64,000 bases of DNA. Source: Rhizodiscina lignyota (lineage: Eukaryota > Ascomycota > Dothideomycetes > Aulographales > Rhizodiscinaceae). Within the stretch, counting starts at the first letter, position 1, and each line of letters starts with the position of its first letter. Positions 11,198 through 21,442 of this stretch are shown piece by piece. A program made the translations under genes and the position numbers. The notes under the pieces were generated by a model. It had not been told where the DNA came from. It did no database searches and saw only the letters and a list, made by a program, of their open reading frames with translations. Location: positions 620,001-684,000 of the forward strand of contig ML978127.1 in NCBI GenBank assembly GCA_010015805.1, written 5' to 3'.

Positions 11198-12329
11198 ATG
11201 GATCCATCTCAAGTTGATGTCCCTCCTCTCAAGGACCTGACCATCGAAAACATTACAGAGAATGTCCACATGATTAACTCAAGAACTCCTGATCCACGAT
11301 TGAAATATGTCCTCGAGCGACTGGTCACACATCTACACGACTTTGCACGAGAGACGAGGCTATCCACAAAGGAGTGGGCGATCGGCCTGAGGTTTCTTAC
11401 CGAAGTCGGACAGATGTGCACCGATGTACGGCAGGTGTGTTGCCCTATAATGACGATACTCTTTTAGATTGATAGATAACCCTTTGCAGGAATTCATCCT
11501 CCTCTCAGATGTTCTTGGCCTGTCTCTCCTCGTCGATAGCATCGATCATCCGAAGCCTCCGGCGAGCACCGAGGGTACTGTCCTCGGACCTTTTCATACC
11601 CACGAAGCGCATATAGAATCACACGGTAGCACCATTTCACATGACCCAGATGGCGAACCGTGCCTTGTAGTGTGCACAGTGAAGGACACAACCGGGCAGC
11701 CAATACCAGATGTAAAAATAGACGTGTGGGAAACGGACTCTAAAGGCTTCTACGACGTTCAATATAGCGAGAGAGACGGCCCAGACGGCCGAGCGATCCT
11801 TAATACCGATGATAAAGGTATTTGAAACCCTCACTACTGGATCTGTCTGCTCGCACTACCAATTATTTCTGAAAGGCCGAGTACAATTGCTAACATCAGT
11901 CAAGGCACCTTTCACTTCAAGGCAATAGTGCCGGTTCCTTATCCAATACCGCATGATGGTCCAGTCGGCAAGTTGCTTAAGATGCTTAAGCGTCATCCAT
12001 ACAGACCAAGTCATATGCACTTTATGTTCGAAAAGCCTGACTACGACCATTTGATCACGGCTTTATACCTCCGACACGATCCATACGAGACTTCCGATGC
12101 TGTTTTTGGTGTCAAGGAGACGCTTATTGTTGAGCTTGGCACCGTGAGCCCGGAACAGGCGAAGGAGTACGGCGTCAAGGAAGGCGCAAAGCTGCTCACC
12201 TATGATTTTGTTCTCGTCTCAGACAAGGAAGCAGCTGACCTGCGGGAAGAGAACGCTAGGAAGGCCATGGAGGCCCAAGGAAGAAAGATGAAATTTTACG
12301 AAGGCCTCCCTGTTCCGGATGTTGACTAG
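11198..12329 (+). CDS. Intradiol ring-cleavage dioxygenase
   Basis: 329 residues in three exons (11198-11434, 11490-11817, 11905-12329). Has the N-terminal helical dioxygenase domain (about 20-105) followed by the intradiol catalytic beta-sandwich. Non-heme Fe(III) ligands are visible: a Tyr in the GFYDVQY region, Tyr in PVPYPIPHDG, and the two His of RPSHMHF. Such enzymes cleave catechol, hydroxyquinol or protocatechuate between the hydroxyls. The overall form, with an N-terminal helical domain, is that of catechol/hydroxyquinol dioxygenases, but fungal protocatechuate 3,4-dioxygenases of this form are known. It stands next to the quinate cluster, whose end product is protocatechuate, so ring opening of that product is a sensible but unproved role. 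The ATG at 11198 is the only one before the conserved N-terminal domain. Confidence 0.88.
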
Positions 12330-12383
12330 GGAGAATGTATCATGATTGTTGTTTTTGTACATACATCTAGTTCTTGTAACTCC

Positions 12384-12635
12384 TTACTCTTTGTCTAAAA
12401 GGTTTCCCTTCTTTCCAGACTTCTCTCCCAAGCCTCTGAGCGGCAGAGGACAAGGTACCATCTCTTCAGACATTGGGATATGCCCACAAGCTGGACATTT
12501 CGTCGCTGGAGCAAAGTCATGCCATATGTAGCCAGCACCACACGATTCATTGCGCATCAATTGTTGGTCGCATGGTCTCGCCACTCGATATTCATAGCTG
12601 TAACATCGCCAGACGGTATGATCGATGCGGCACAT
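12384..12635 (-). CDS. Small cysteine-rich hypothetical protein
   Basis: 83-residue open frame starting MCRIDHTVWRC, with further cysteines in RPCDQQ, ESCGAG, TKCPACGH and VPCP. The pattern (Cys, His, Cys early, then a late CPxC pair) resembles small fungal hypothetical proteins of unknown function that begin MCxxxxTxWxCG and are probably zinc-binding. No signal peptide. The 3' end lies 54 bp from the 3' end of the dioxygenase gene on the other strand. Uncertain because it is short, and an antisense artefact cannot be ruled out. Confidence 0.45.
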   Translation of the reverse strand: MCRIDHTVWRCYSYEYRVARPCDQQLMRNESCGAGYIWHDFAPATKCPACGHIPMSEEMVPCPLPLRGLGEKSGKKGNLLDKE

Positions 12636-13247
12636 TGGATTTTGTGAAAACACTCTTCAGATCTGGTGTGGCAATTTATATGTGAAACTGGGTGTCTGAA
12701 CAGCCACGCGAGTGACGTGGATTGTTTGTCGGGCAATTTGCTTGCGCTGCGACAGAAAACGACTCCCGGGAATTTGACATGTTGCGACAATCAGTCATTG
12801 CAACAATCGCGGGAGCTCTACAACGTTTGCACGATTGACTTTGAGAATCAATCTCCGCAACAGCTCAGCAAAGTCACTCATCCGGTCCAGGCTCAGTGTG
12901 GCTCATCTCGCCAGAGCTTTAGGGTTCCGTGGGAACCCCCGGCGGACTGCTCATCCACGGAACTGCTGCATAATTAATACATCTCGAAAAGGGTCAGGTA
13001 ATGGGAGACCGACCGTGCCAGCAAGGAGAGTTCTCAAACAAGTCACCACAAGCTCCATGGAAAGACCAACCTACAAGCTGTACATATATACCTCTGCTCA
13101 CGAGGTTTCAATCCAATTCTGAATGTCCTATCACGCAGAGCGTATAGACTGAGGAACGCAACAGGTGTAACTAGTTGTACTACTCGGTTTTCTCTAGTGT
13201 TTCAACACGAGTTATGATTCAGCTCCTGACCATATCTCGAGCCCAGT
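12636..13247. other. Intergenic upstream of the small ORF, 3' of qutR
   Basis: About 610 bp with no gene, RNA or repeat that I recognise; short overlapping frames only. Confidence 0.5.
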
Positions 13248-16125
13248 TCACGGTTCTTGCTCGTCAATGAGAGCCAAACGAGACTGAATGAGGTCTGTAT
13301 CTTGGACACCACTATCACGGTACTGTCGCAGTACTTGTTCCCTCATCAATCGTCGGGGAGCTCGCCTTCCTGTGAACAGCTCAAATTGTGCAAAGCCCTG
13401 TTCTGGAAGTAGATCTAGCCCATCCATGGCAACCCAGCCCCGATCAACTTCCGCGCGGATCTGCTCCAGGAGTGGGGTGTGCAGGGTCTTGTATGCAACC
13501 TATTACAGTGTTAGCCGTTGTCTGTATCCGTTATGTCAAAGGGTCTCGAGGATGACAAAATAGTTGGCCGCCGGCCAAGCTGTAATGCATAAGGACGACG
13601 AGCGTTTGCACTTCAAGGTAAGCGAGACTAGCTGCGGCCCACATTTTTGTCACTCTTGGGGATTCCATTCCATACCTCTAGTACCACGCCTCCTGTTGGG
13701 CTCTTAAGCCACTGCGCCGGCATCGTAAACTTTGGCGGAGCAGGACTATCGCCAACACTGTGCGTTGGGATACAGCTGACGACAATAGTTGGTTGTCGAT
13801 AAGCTGACGGCCAAGGAGCTTCTCGCGATTCCAGAACGTGAAGTCGAACGTCTTTGAAGTCTCTGTCAATACGCCGCTCACTGGGACCAGAAACAAGCTG
13901 CTGGTTGTATTCAGCAAGGCGTTCCGCATTTGCCAGTGTCCGGTTGTGGATGAAAATATTTCTGACTCCTAGCTGCAGTAATGCGTAGACGGCAGCTCGG
14001 GCCATACCACCAGCTCCTACGACCAGTGCAGTGCTTTGCGGTCGTACCGCATTAACCGGGGAGAGTCCACGCCGGATGCAAGCTCGGATACCAATCCAAT
14101 CAGTGTTTTCGCCATAGAGTGCCTTCACCGGCCCAGCACGATTGCGCTCCTTGAGCAGGCTCAGCTCGTCGGGAATGGTCCCATCAGCGGCAAGCTCTCG
14201 GACAGGAATAAGAGTATTCACTGCGCCGATCGCCTTAGCATGGCGGCTGAGAGAATGTGTTAGAGCTATGATCTCAATCTTAAATGGCAACGTTACTGAA
14301 ACACCCCCGAAATGCGGGTCAGTGACAAGATCGTGAAGGTCATTTAGGGTCGGTGTTTGGTTCGTTCGGTAAGTGTGTGGTAAGCCACACAGTTCGTAAC
14401 CTGCATTATGCATTGCTGGAGACAAACTATAGCTGACGCTCGCGCCAAAAATATAGAAGTTCATCGGATCGTAAACGAAGCATTTTGACAAAGCTTCTGT
14501 GCATTCCCGGGCAGTAACACTAGGTTCGCTCATTCGTGGAAGGCTCTCGTGGCGGACGGAAGTGAGAGTTGGATTGAACACTAGAGATGTTTTCCCATGC
14601 CTTCCGGTATTGAAGGCGGTTACAGGTACCGCAGATCCATCTAATCCGTTGACCTTGTCCCGCAATCGTTGTACAGCGAAGTTGTCTTCAAGGCGAACAC
14701 CAGGACGACGCAGTCGCACAACATCGCATCCTAATCTCACTGCTCTTTCGTACGTGTCGACCCACCAGGCATCATCCCACTCAGCAGCTTCCTCAAGACA
14801 CGTCATGTCTCCAATTATCTTTACAGAGCCTTTGGCATCTACGATGCATTGAATTTCTGCGTCGTTCAAGTGCAAATCGACGGTCACAAACTCTGGGGCG
14901 AGACGCAAGCCGTGGTGAACAAGTTCCATGTACTGATAACCAGCAGACTGGTCCTTGGATCGGCTACGGTCGACATGGTAGATTATCGGCACGATCGTAT
15001 TCCTGCGCACTTCCGCAAAGACGCGGCTAATGACACAGATCTCCGGACTAGGAGACAAGTCTACATCGTCCCTTGTTTCGTCAATACAGAGTTCGAAGGC
15101 GTCCGATCCGCTTTCCAGTTGTTCTATGTCCACAGTGCCGCTTAGGAGTTCAAGCTCGCTGAAGCCCACCGATACAGCATAGGTGAACGGCCGAAGTTCA
15201 ACTCGGGTGTTCGAGAGAGGATATGCTGCTTCAAGTGTAGATAGGATATTTCCGGCTGTGACAAGCGCCATAAATTTGAGAAAGTGCCGTTCAGCTTTTT
15301 TCAATGTTAAGAACGGCGTGTGGAAGCGATTATCTGATAGTCGACGGGCGTCCCCCGAGGTCTCGACAACTTCCTGCTTTCCATCTGATAGATTGAAAAA
15401 CTCGTAGTTCGCACAGCTTCGAAAGACCGTTTTACTCACGCGCATCAGTTCCCTCACTTTGCGCCGTTCCAAAGTTTTCAGGTAGTTACAAACGCTCTCC
15501 TCGTCTCGAAGGACGTGTACCACTGGGTGTGATTTGCAGTAGTCCCTCAAAAGCGACTGGCAACTTCGATCTGTTGCTTCCGTACCACATATTATTATGC
15601 ATCCTCGTTCATTCTTGTGCAGAACGTCCGTTAGGACCTCCAACTGCTTTTGTTGATGTTGTAGCGGACCGTGCAGTTTTCTGTATGCCGCACTAGAGTG
15701 ACCAGTGGCTTCTTGGAAAGCGAACTGCGTCTCTATGAGTCGTCGTTGGAATACCGTGGAAGCCATGACTCCGAGTGTAGATTTGCCTGTTCCTCGGACT
15801 CCGACGAGAACGATTGAGGCTGCTTCTACGAATGTTCGACTCGATATAAACGATGGTGGCACGGGGGCGGGAGAGGTACTTGGCGAACGCGATGCTATAA
15901 TCGGTGAGTAAGAGATATTGCAGGCTGCTAGAGTATATTCATACTTAACGCGCTTTCCACAACGGCGGATCTGGAGCTCGACCTCGTTGAATCACCATTG
16001 CTTTGGTGAGCAAATCGCTTGGATAGCTGGAGTTGAGCGGAGGCAGCAGCAGATGCTCGAGCTAATCCAGATCCTCCATGATCAATTGAAGAGAATGGCC
16101 TCTTAGTGCCTGCGGCCGAAGCCAT
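13248..16125 (-). CDS. qutR: Quinate repressor QutR (QA-1S)
   Basis: 883 residues in three exons: 16125-15945, 15894-13676 and 13499-13248. It is built like the last three domains of the pentafunctional AROM enzyme: a shikimate-kinase-like domain with P-loop GVRGTGKST (residues 92-100), a dehydroquinase-like domain (about 300-530) and a shikimate-dehydrogenase-like domain ([25 protein letters not shown], then [16 protein letters not shown]). In Aspergillus and Neurospora this catalytically dead relative binds the activator QutA/QA-1F and blocks it unless quinate is present. The short first exon ([11 protein letters not shown]) fits the family. Intron 2 is 176 nt, three times the local norm, because it contains a MITE-like repeat. 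The gene is divergent from qutA with 905 bp between starts. The C-terminal exon is essential: without splicing the frame ends early. Confidence 0.92.
13550..13655. repeat. MITE-like repeat inside qutR intron 2
   Basis: About 106 bp bounded by imperfect 22-bp inverted repeats: left GGATGACAAAATAG...GGCCGC (13550-13571) and right GCGGCCC...TTTTTGTCACTC (13634-13655), matching at 17 of 22 positions by eye. It lies wholly within the intron at 13500-13675. It shares its left part with the copy at 19431. Confidence 0.7.
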
Positions 16126-16471
16126 AGAGACTCGTACGCGTCGACAAGCCAAACTCCTCCAGATACGAAGGAGCCAGTTTCTCGTGAGCGTGTAAGATCT
16201 GCAACAGAGTCGCTTTTCCGCGACAACGAGAAGTAAATCGTCTAAGGGAGGCCTGGCAAGCTACTCCCTGATAATCTTAATGCAAACTCATCAATATGCG
16301 GAAGCTTCTTGGAAGTGCTGAAAGGCGACTTGAGGGAGTGGCTCTGTAGACTGTTCGCTCGCGGGAAACCAGCTCCTTCAGACGCGGCATAACGAAGTAC
16401 TTCTGCAAGTAGCATCGTTGTGGAAGGACCGAATTCGAAAAGAGACCAGAAATTAGTGCATCGAATACAAC

Positions 16472-16487
16472 GGATAAAAGCTTATCC
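16472..16487. promoter_or_regulatory. QutA/QA-1F-type activator palindrome
   Basis: GGATAAAAGCTTATCC, a perfect 16-bp palindrome that fits the published QA-1F binding consensus (GGRTAA, four bases, TTATCC). It sits 347 bp upstream of the qutR start and 544 bp upstream of the qutA start, so it could serve both genes and give autoregulation. Confidence 0.75.
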
Positions 16488-16537
16488 AAAGCTTGGATCG
16501 GACCACCTTAGTACACCCGCGAGCCGGGATGCGAGGC

Positions 16538-16749
16538 GGTGACAAAATAGTTGAGCCGATCAATTGAAAGGCTGTAGTGAAAAACCTTTGTTCTTCAGTG
16601 AGAGCAAGAGTAGCTCTGAAAGCTCGATCGAGCATCCACCAGGCTGTATGTACTAAAATACGCAGAATTAGTGTGTTTGATCTGTGTTGATTATCGAGGA
16701 TATGCACCTCCTTCACCCTTCGTGCCTCAACCCAGCTTTTTTGTCACCC
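16538..16749. repeat. MITE-like repeat copy 2 (best-preserved ends)
   Basis: 212 bp with terminal inverted repeats GGTGACAAAATAG (16538-16550) and CTTTTTTGTCACCC (16736-16749). The interior shares ordered blocks with copies at 10439 and 19095. It encodes nothing. Confidence 0.7.
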
Positions 16750-17030
16750 ACTAGCTAGCCCTGGCCTAGCTCCAACTCCTCTTTAGCTCGAACCCCATCC
16801 CGTCAATCCATCAATCCCACATTACTCCGTATTCCCTTTGATCAAGCATTATTCTGTTGGGCGCTTCAGCATTTCGGGCTCTCTGATGCGACGCTAGCCG
16901 TATGTCATCCGGTCTTATTCTGTGTCGCTCGCGGCATCACTATTCGAACCCTCGCGAGTCTCCCGCTGTACCACTTCCGGCTCTCGAACTCAGTTCTTAA
17001 GGAAATTTCCAAGCAATTCTTATTGTTCTG

Positions 17031-19028
17031 ATGGTTGAAAAGCGAAAGCATGCCGACGGCTCGGGTGAGCCTCCAGCGCCTGTAGCCAAGAGGCAGAGAG
17101 TGTCAAGAGCTTGCGATCAGTGTCGAGCAGCACGAGAGAAATGCGACGGCATACAGCCAATGTGCTTTACCTGCGCATCTTCAAATAGAGCATGCTCATA
17201 CACCACTCCACCAAAGAAACGAGGGATACAGCCTGGATATATACGAACCCTTGAATTGACCTTGGCCTGGGTCCTTGAAAATACTACCGGCGCCGAAAAT
17301 AAACTCAGGGCTGCCTTGGCTCAAGAGTCTGTTGCTTCAGTTCTGTCTGGGAAGGACACCGATGGATCGCACAAGTTGCACAAGACATGGCGAAGAAACT
17401 CGGCATTCAAAGAGCTGGAAAGGCTCTTGGGCAAATCTGAGCATGCTTCAACCCCTGAACGTGAATCTCCTGATGAGCCCACTTCGAATGTGGACCCCGG
17501 ATCAGCAAACCCTGGTATCTCCCCACCTGCGTCGGACGGGTCTTTCACTGCAAATCTCCCACCTCATCTCTGGCGCCTGTTAGATGTGTACTATGCGTAT
17601 ACACATACTTGGTTTCCAATCCTCCAGAAACACGACATGCTAAAGTTGGCCTACGCATACGGTGATGGCGGGTTGAGGCTCACCCCAGGTGTGGAGCCAG
17701 AGCATGCTGAACTTTGGGCGCTGCTTGCAGTCGCTTCTGTGCAAGACGATGCAGTTGCTTCTGTGCATGATGATGTCGTCGCTTCTGTCTCGATATCAGA
17801 TCGAACCAGCAAAAGAATATACGATACGGCGAGGCGGCTCATTCCAGATGAACGTGGAAAGCTTTCGATAAGTCATGTGAAAGCACTCTTGCTCTTGACG
17901 CTTATCAACATAGGCTCAGAATACTGGACAGGGGCGTGGCTTCTTCTTGGGCAGGCAATCAATGTTGCTGTTGATCTGGGCCTGCAAAATCCAATTCCGT
18001 CACAACTGGACTATGACCGTAGGAAGCATGTGATACTTGCATGCTTCCTGCTGGAGTCTTTGATTTCATCACATCTTGACCGAGCCCCACGACTAGCCTC
18101 GCTTGACGTTGCATCCCTTGGACCAGTCGAGGAAGAAGGACTAGAAGAGTGGCATCCGTGGACCCCGTGCGATGGCTTTGGCGAGCACAGGGCCACCGCC
18201 AGAGACTCCACAGCATCATTATCAAGGACGCCAAGTCACTCATTAAGCATATTCAACCAGCTGCTCGTGCTGTCCAATAGCGTCCGTGGACCTTCTACAA
18301 CTCTAACTGTGAATCTTCCTTCACATCTTCGATTAACGGATTCTCGTGAGAGCACCCCTCAGCTCCTGTACCTCCACGTCGCCCATGCTTGTATTACCGG
18401 TGCATCGGATAGGGCTCAGCAATTATTCGCCGCTTTTGCCCAACAATTCGGAATCGTCGCAATGCCCCCAATATCCCATCTCTATGCCAGCCTCTTGGGG
18501 AAACAGGGGATTCCAAGTGTTTCAAACCTCGGCATTCTCAATAAGCTTCTTTTTAACCTTGCGAAGGTCTGGGGAGCTACGGCTGATGCCACTGATCCTA
18601 TTCAGGAAGAGCCAGAGACAGTTTCACCGAACATTCAAACAAACTTCATCACCGTACCGAATGTCACAGAAAGCTCGCCGCTATACACAAATGCTATCTC
18701 TATGGACCGTCGAGCGCCCACGGTAGTTAATCTTGCACAGCAAAGGTCGAGCTTGCAGGTTCCCAAGGCAGACGAAGGTCAGAGTTTTCAACGATACAAC
18801 TCACACAGTTCTGTTGATTTGGATGCGCTCTTCGATGAGCTCGCCTCATTAGATGGAACAGACAATGCGGACAACCAACCATTATTCATGCAGAATCTTG
18901 GGCTTGCGCCGAATGTCGACCTTAACGACGTCCTGGCTTCTGACTTTGGTTTCGATCCTCTGTTATCCACATACATGAGTGGCGCACCGATCGCGTCCAA
19001 CCGATCACGTAATTACCCCAATGGATGA
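17031..19028 (+). CDS. qutA: Quinate pathway activator QutA (QA-1F), Zn2Cys6 regulator
   Basis: 665 residues without introns. The binuclear zinc cluster has spacing Cys-2-Cys-6-Cys-6-Cys-2-Cys-6-Cys (Cys28, 31, 38, 45, 48, 55), preceded by the basic KRQRVSRACDQCRAAREKC and followed by PKKRGIQPGYIRTLELTLAW, the hallmark of QutA. A fungal-specific regulator domain fills the middle (about 180-400). It binds GGRTAA palindromes and turns on the cluster with quinate. It is shorter than the roughly 820 residues known for Aspergillus and Neurospora orthologues, mainly in the linker and C-terminal part. Residues near 243-262 carry a three-fold ASVxDDxV repeat. The start is chosen at the first ATG, 27 residues before the zinc cluster. 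Confidence 0.93.
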   Translation: MVEKRKHADGSGEPPAPVAKRQRVSRACDQCRAAREKCDGIQPMCFTCASSNRACSYTTPPKKRGIQPGYIRTLELTLAWVLENTTGAENKLRAALAQESVASVLSGKDTDGSHKLHKTWRRNSAFKELERLLGKSEHASTPERESPDEPTSNVDPGSANPGISPPASDGSFTANLPPHLWRLLDVYYAYTHTWFPILQKHDMLKLAYAYGDGGLRLTPGVEPEHAELWALLAVASVQDDAVASVHDDVVASVSISDRTSKRIYDTARRLIPDERGKLSISHVKALLLLTLINIGSEYWTGAWLLLGQAINVAVDLGLQNPIPSQLDYDRRKHVILACFLLESLISSHLDRAPRLASLDVASLGPVEEEGLEEWHPWTPCDGFGEHRATARDSTASLSRTPSHSLSIFNQLLVLSNSVRGPSTTLTVNLPSHLRLTDSRESTPQLLYLHVAHACITGASDRAQQLFAAFAQQFGIVAMPPISHLYASLLGKQGIPSVSNLGILNKLLFNLAKVWGATADATDPIQEEPETVSPNIQTNFITVPNVTESSPLYTNAISMDRRAPTVVNLAQQRSSLQVPKADEGQSFQRYNSHSSVDLDALFDELASLDGTDNADNQPLFMQNLGLAPNVDLNDVLASDFGFDPLLSTYMSGAPIASNRSRNYPNG

Positions 19029-19094
19029 TTCCTTCTCTATTTAGCGTCCAGATTATTTTGTCCCGCTGCTTGTGGAAAGGACGAATGTCCGTCA

Positions 19095-19323
19095 ACGCCT
19101 GGATTTGCCACGCATTGAGCCCGCTTAACGGAATGGCTGCGGTAGGAGCAAGTTTTATTCTTTAGCACGAGCAAGAGCATCTATGGAAGCTCGATTGAAT
19201 ATATACCGGAGCGCATTTATCAAGCAGTCGCAGCTTTAGTATGTATAATCTATATTAACTACCGAGCATATAAATCCTCGCCGTTCGATATATTTCAGCT
19301 ACAATTCAACTGTTTTGCCACCC
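19095..19323. repeat. MITE-like repeat copy 3 (degenerate)
   Basis: Shares TTGAGCC, AGTTTTATTCTTTAG, GAAGCTCGATTGAATATATACC and GCAGCTTTAGTATGTATAATC blocks with copies 1 and 2 and ends CTGTTTTGCCACCC (19310-19323), equivalent to the right end of copy 2. The left terminal repeat is eroded. Confidence 0.6.
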
Positions 19324-19430
19324 ACTTGATGCTCTGTCGCCAGGCGCCTGTAGCTGAGTTTTTGCTATTTTACAATCCACCTGCGTGCGGCCGACTTCAT
19401 TCGCAGGCGGCAGGCCGTCAGCCCATCGAG

Positions 19431-19512
19431 GGTGACAAAATATTTGGCTGCCAGGTAAGCTGTAACGCCTAAAAGCGATCGGATTGTACACTTCAAAGGA
19501 AGTGAGACCATC
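19431..19512. repeat. MITE-like repeat copy 4 (left part)
   Basis: Begins GGTGACAAAATATTTGGC and matches the qutR-intron copy through AAGCTGTAA, ACTTCAA and GAGAC before diverging. Both copies are preceded by TCGAG. The right boundary is uncertain; a TTTGTCATCC at about 19645 could be its far end. Confidence 0.55.
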
Positions 19513-19738
19513 TCTGAAAGTTTAGCTATACGTTCTTCGGAGTGTACCAGATAGCAGCGAACCTTTGAAAAACTTGTAGACTCTGGTATTTACAGAAGCT
19601 AAACGCTATTGCTATTTAATATCTTGTAAGCTGTCGGGAACACTTTGTCATCCTCAGGATGTTGTAGACAGCCATCACGCAACGCTCTGGCCTCTCCATG
19701 GCATCCTTCGTAGCGCCCTTGTAACGCCCTCCACGTAA

Positions 19739-21442
19739 TCATGCTCCGGTATCTTCAATTTTGTTGGCAGTCAATTGTGTCTTTGCTACACCCAATCCGG
19801 CGCCTTCAGCGTCATGTCTGAATTCCTCATCTTGGACTCGCAACTCCTCCGTGACAATTGCATGAGCTTTACGAACCGGCTTGGTCTCGAATAGCCTGTC
19901 CATTGCTTCTAAAGGAATGCCCTTCGTTTCCGGTATCAAGAAGAAGACAAAGACAACGCTCATAATCATGAGAGAAGCAAAAAAGAAGTACACTCCGTAT
20001 TTCATAGTGAGGAACATCTGCGGCGTGAATCGGCTGATGATAAAGTTCCAGAACCAGTTGTTTGCCGCTGCAGAGGCTTGCCCAAGGGAACGAGTGTTCT
20101 GATCAAACATCTCGGAGTTGATGACCCACGGTGTACCGTTCCAGGACGGCGTGTAGAATGCCGTCCAGAGGTAGAAGAAGAAAATTGCGGCAATTCCGGA
20201 AGAAGAGAGTTTCGTATTCGATGTATTCGCGTCTGGATCGCTGATCTTGATATAGGCGCCGAGATACCACATGCAGAGAGAGCCACCAATAGCTCCAATC
20301 ATTAGGAGACGACGACGGCCGAGGCGATCAATAAGGAAGAACAGCCAGACGAAAGTGATCGCGGTCTTGACGACGCCAAAGATGCCCGTTGTCAAGAAGC
20401 CGGTGCTTGTACCGTGGATGCCAATGGATTGGAAAACTGTTGGGCTATAGTAGTTTATCGCATTTATACCCGAGCCGTTCTGCCAGAGGAATAGCATGCC
20501 TCCGAGGAAGAATCGCCATTGTACCTTTCGGTTACGAGCTACGGCTTGGAAAGGCTGATATTGACAAAATATTAGTTCGATGACATGGTACTACTAACGT
20601 CCGATGATCAGGGACAGGTCACCACTTACCTTCCAGAATCCGACGCCGATTGCTGCACGCTGCTCTTCAATAGCTGCGTCTATAAATGCTACTTCTTCAA
20701 CCAGATAGATATCATCTTGAGGAAGCTTTCGGATCCAGCACAAATTCTTCATAGCCAGCTCACGCTTGCCCTTGGTGAGAAGCCATCTTGGAGACTCTTT
20801 GATCCACAAAGCCCCAATAAACAATATCCCAGCCGGAATCAATTGGACTGCGAATGGAATGATCCATTGTTCGTGACTGGGAGCCATCGTCTGCGTGAGT
20901 CCATAGTTGATCCAGAAGCCGACAAGGCCACCAATCTGCCAACCAAGTTCGTAAATGCCGACAAGAGCACCTCTAACAGCCGGTGGAGCAAGTTCCGAGA
21001 TGTAGATTGGCACGACCATGGAGCACCCACCGACACCGATACCGGCGAGCACACGACCGCCATAAATGAGACCCAATCCGCGAGCCCCATTCGCTCCAAG
21101 ATTCATACCAGCCCCGAGGATGAAGACGAGAGAGAAGACATGCAAGCTGTATCGTCGTCCGATGAAGAAGGTCGACGCATATGCGAAGAATGAACCGAAG
21201 AAGGCGCCGGCTTGGTAAACGGAGACAATATTTGCCTTGACAAGAGCCAGATGCGAAGCAGTCATCTCGGGAAATCCGAATTCATCAGAGAATGAATCTA
21301 GCGCCAGAGTAGTGCCGATGAACGCAGAATCGTAACCAATCATACACGAGGCAAAGGATGCTACGGCCGCGCAAGCCCAGATCCGCCAATTGTAGACTGC
21401 ATTTGGAGTTGGTCGGTCTTCGACCAGTTGTAGAAGTCCCAT
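19739..21442 (-). CDS. qutD: Quinate permease QutD (QA-Y), MFS sugar-transporter family
   Basis: 542 residues in two exons (21442-20630, 20554-19739). A major-facilitator transporter with about 12 membrane helices; it imports quinate across the plasma membrane. Family motifs are GRRYSLHV (loop 2-3), the KESPRWLL signature after helix 6, QNGSGINAINYYSPT in helix 7, DRLGRRRLL in loop 8-9 and PETKGIPLEAMDRLFE after helix 12, followed by a hydrophilic tail. The N-terminus (VEDRPTPNAVYNWR) matches fungal quinate permeases rather than hexose carriers. It is convergent with qutA and divergent from qutB (844 bp). Confidence 0.93.

Larger units (their letters stand above)
16126..17030. other. Divergent qutR/qutA control region
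   Basis: 905 bp between the two regulatory genes. Holds the activator palindrome at 16472-16487 and a MITE-like element at 16538-16749. The remaining sequence nearest qutA (16750-17030) is CT-rich and leader-like. A frame with TTACTCCGTATT lies at 16822-16833. Confidence 0.7.
19029..19738. other. Intergenic between convergent qutA and qutD
   Basis: Mostly repeat-derived: MITE-like copy 3 (about 19095-19323) and copy 4 (from 19431). No gene seen. Confidence 0.6.

Noticed and set aside
13628-13675. QutR ending at 13628 as in the unspliced frame
   Set aside because: This would lose the conserved [16 protein letters not shown] end, which is encoded intact in the next exon.
20555-20629. TGACAAAATATT inside the qutD intron as another MITE copy
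   Set aside because: Only about 12 bases match the repeat terminus and the rest of the 75-nt intron does not; could be chance.
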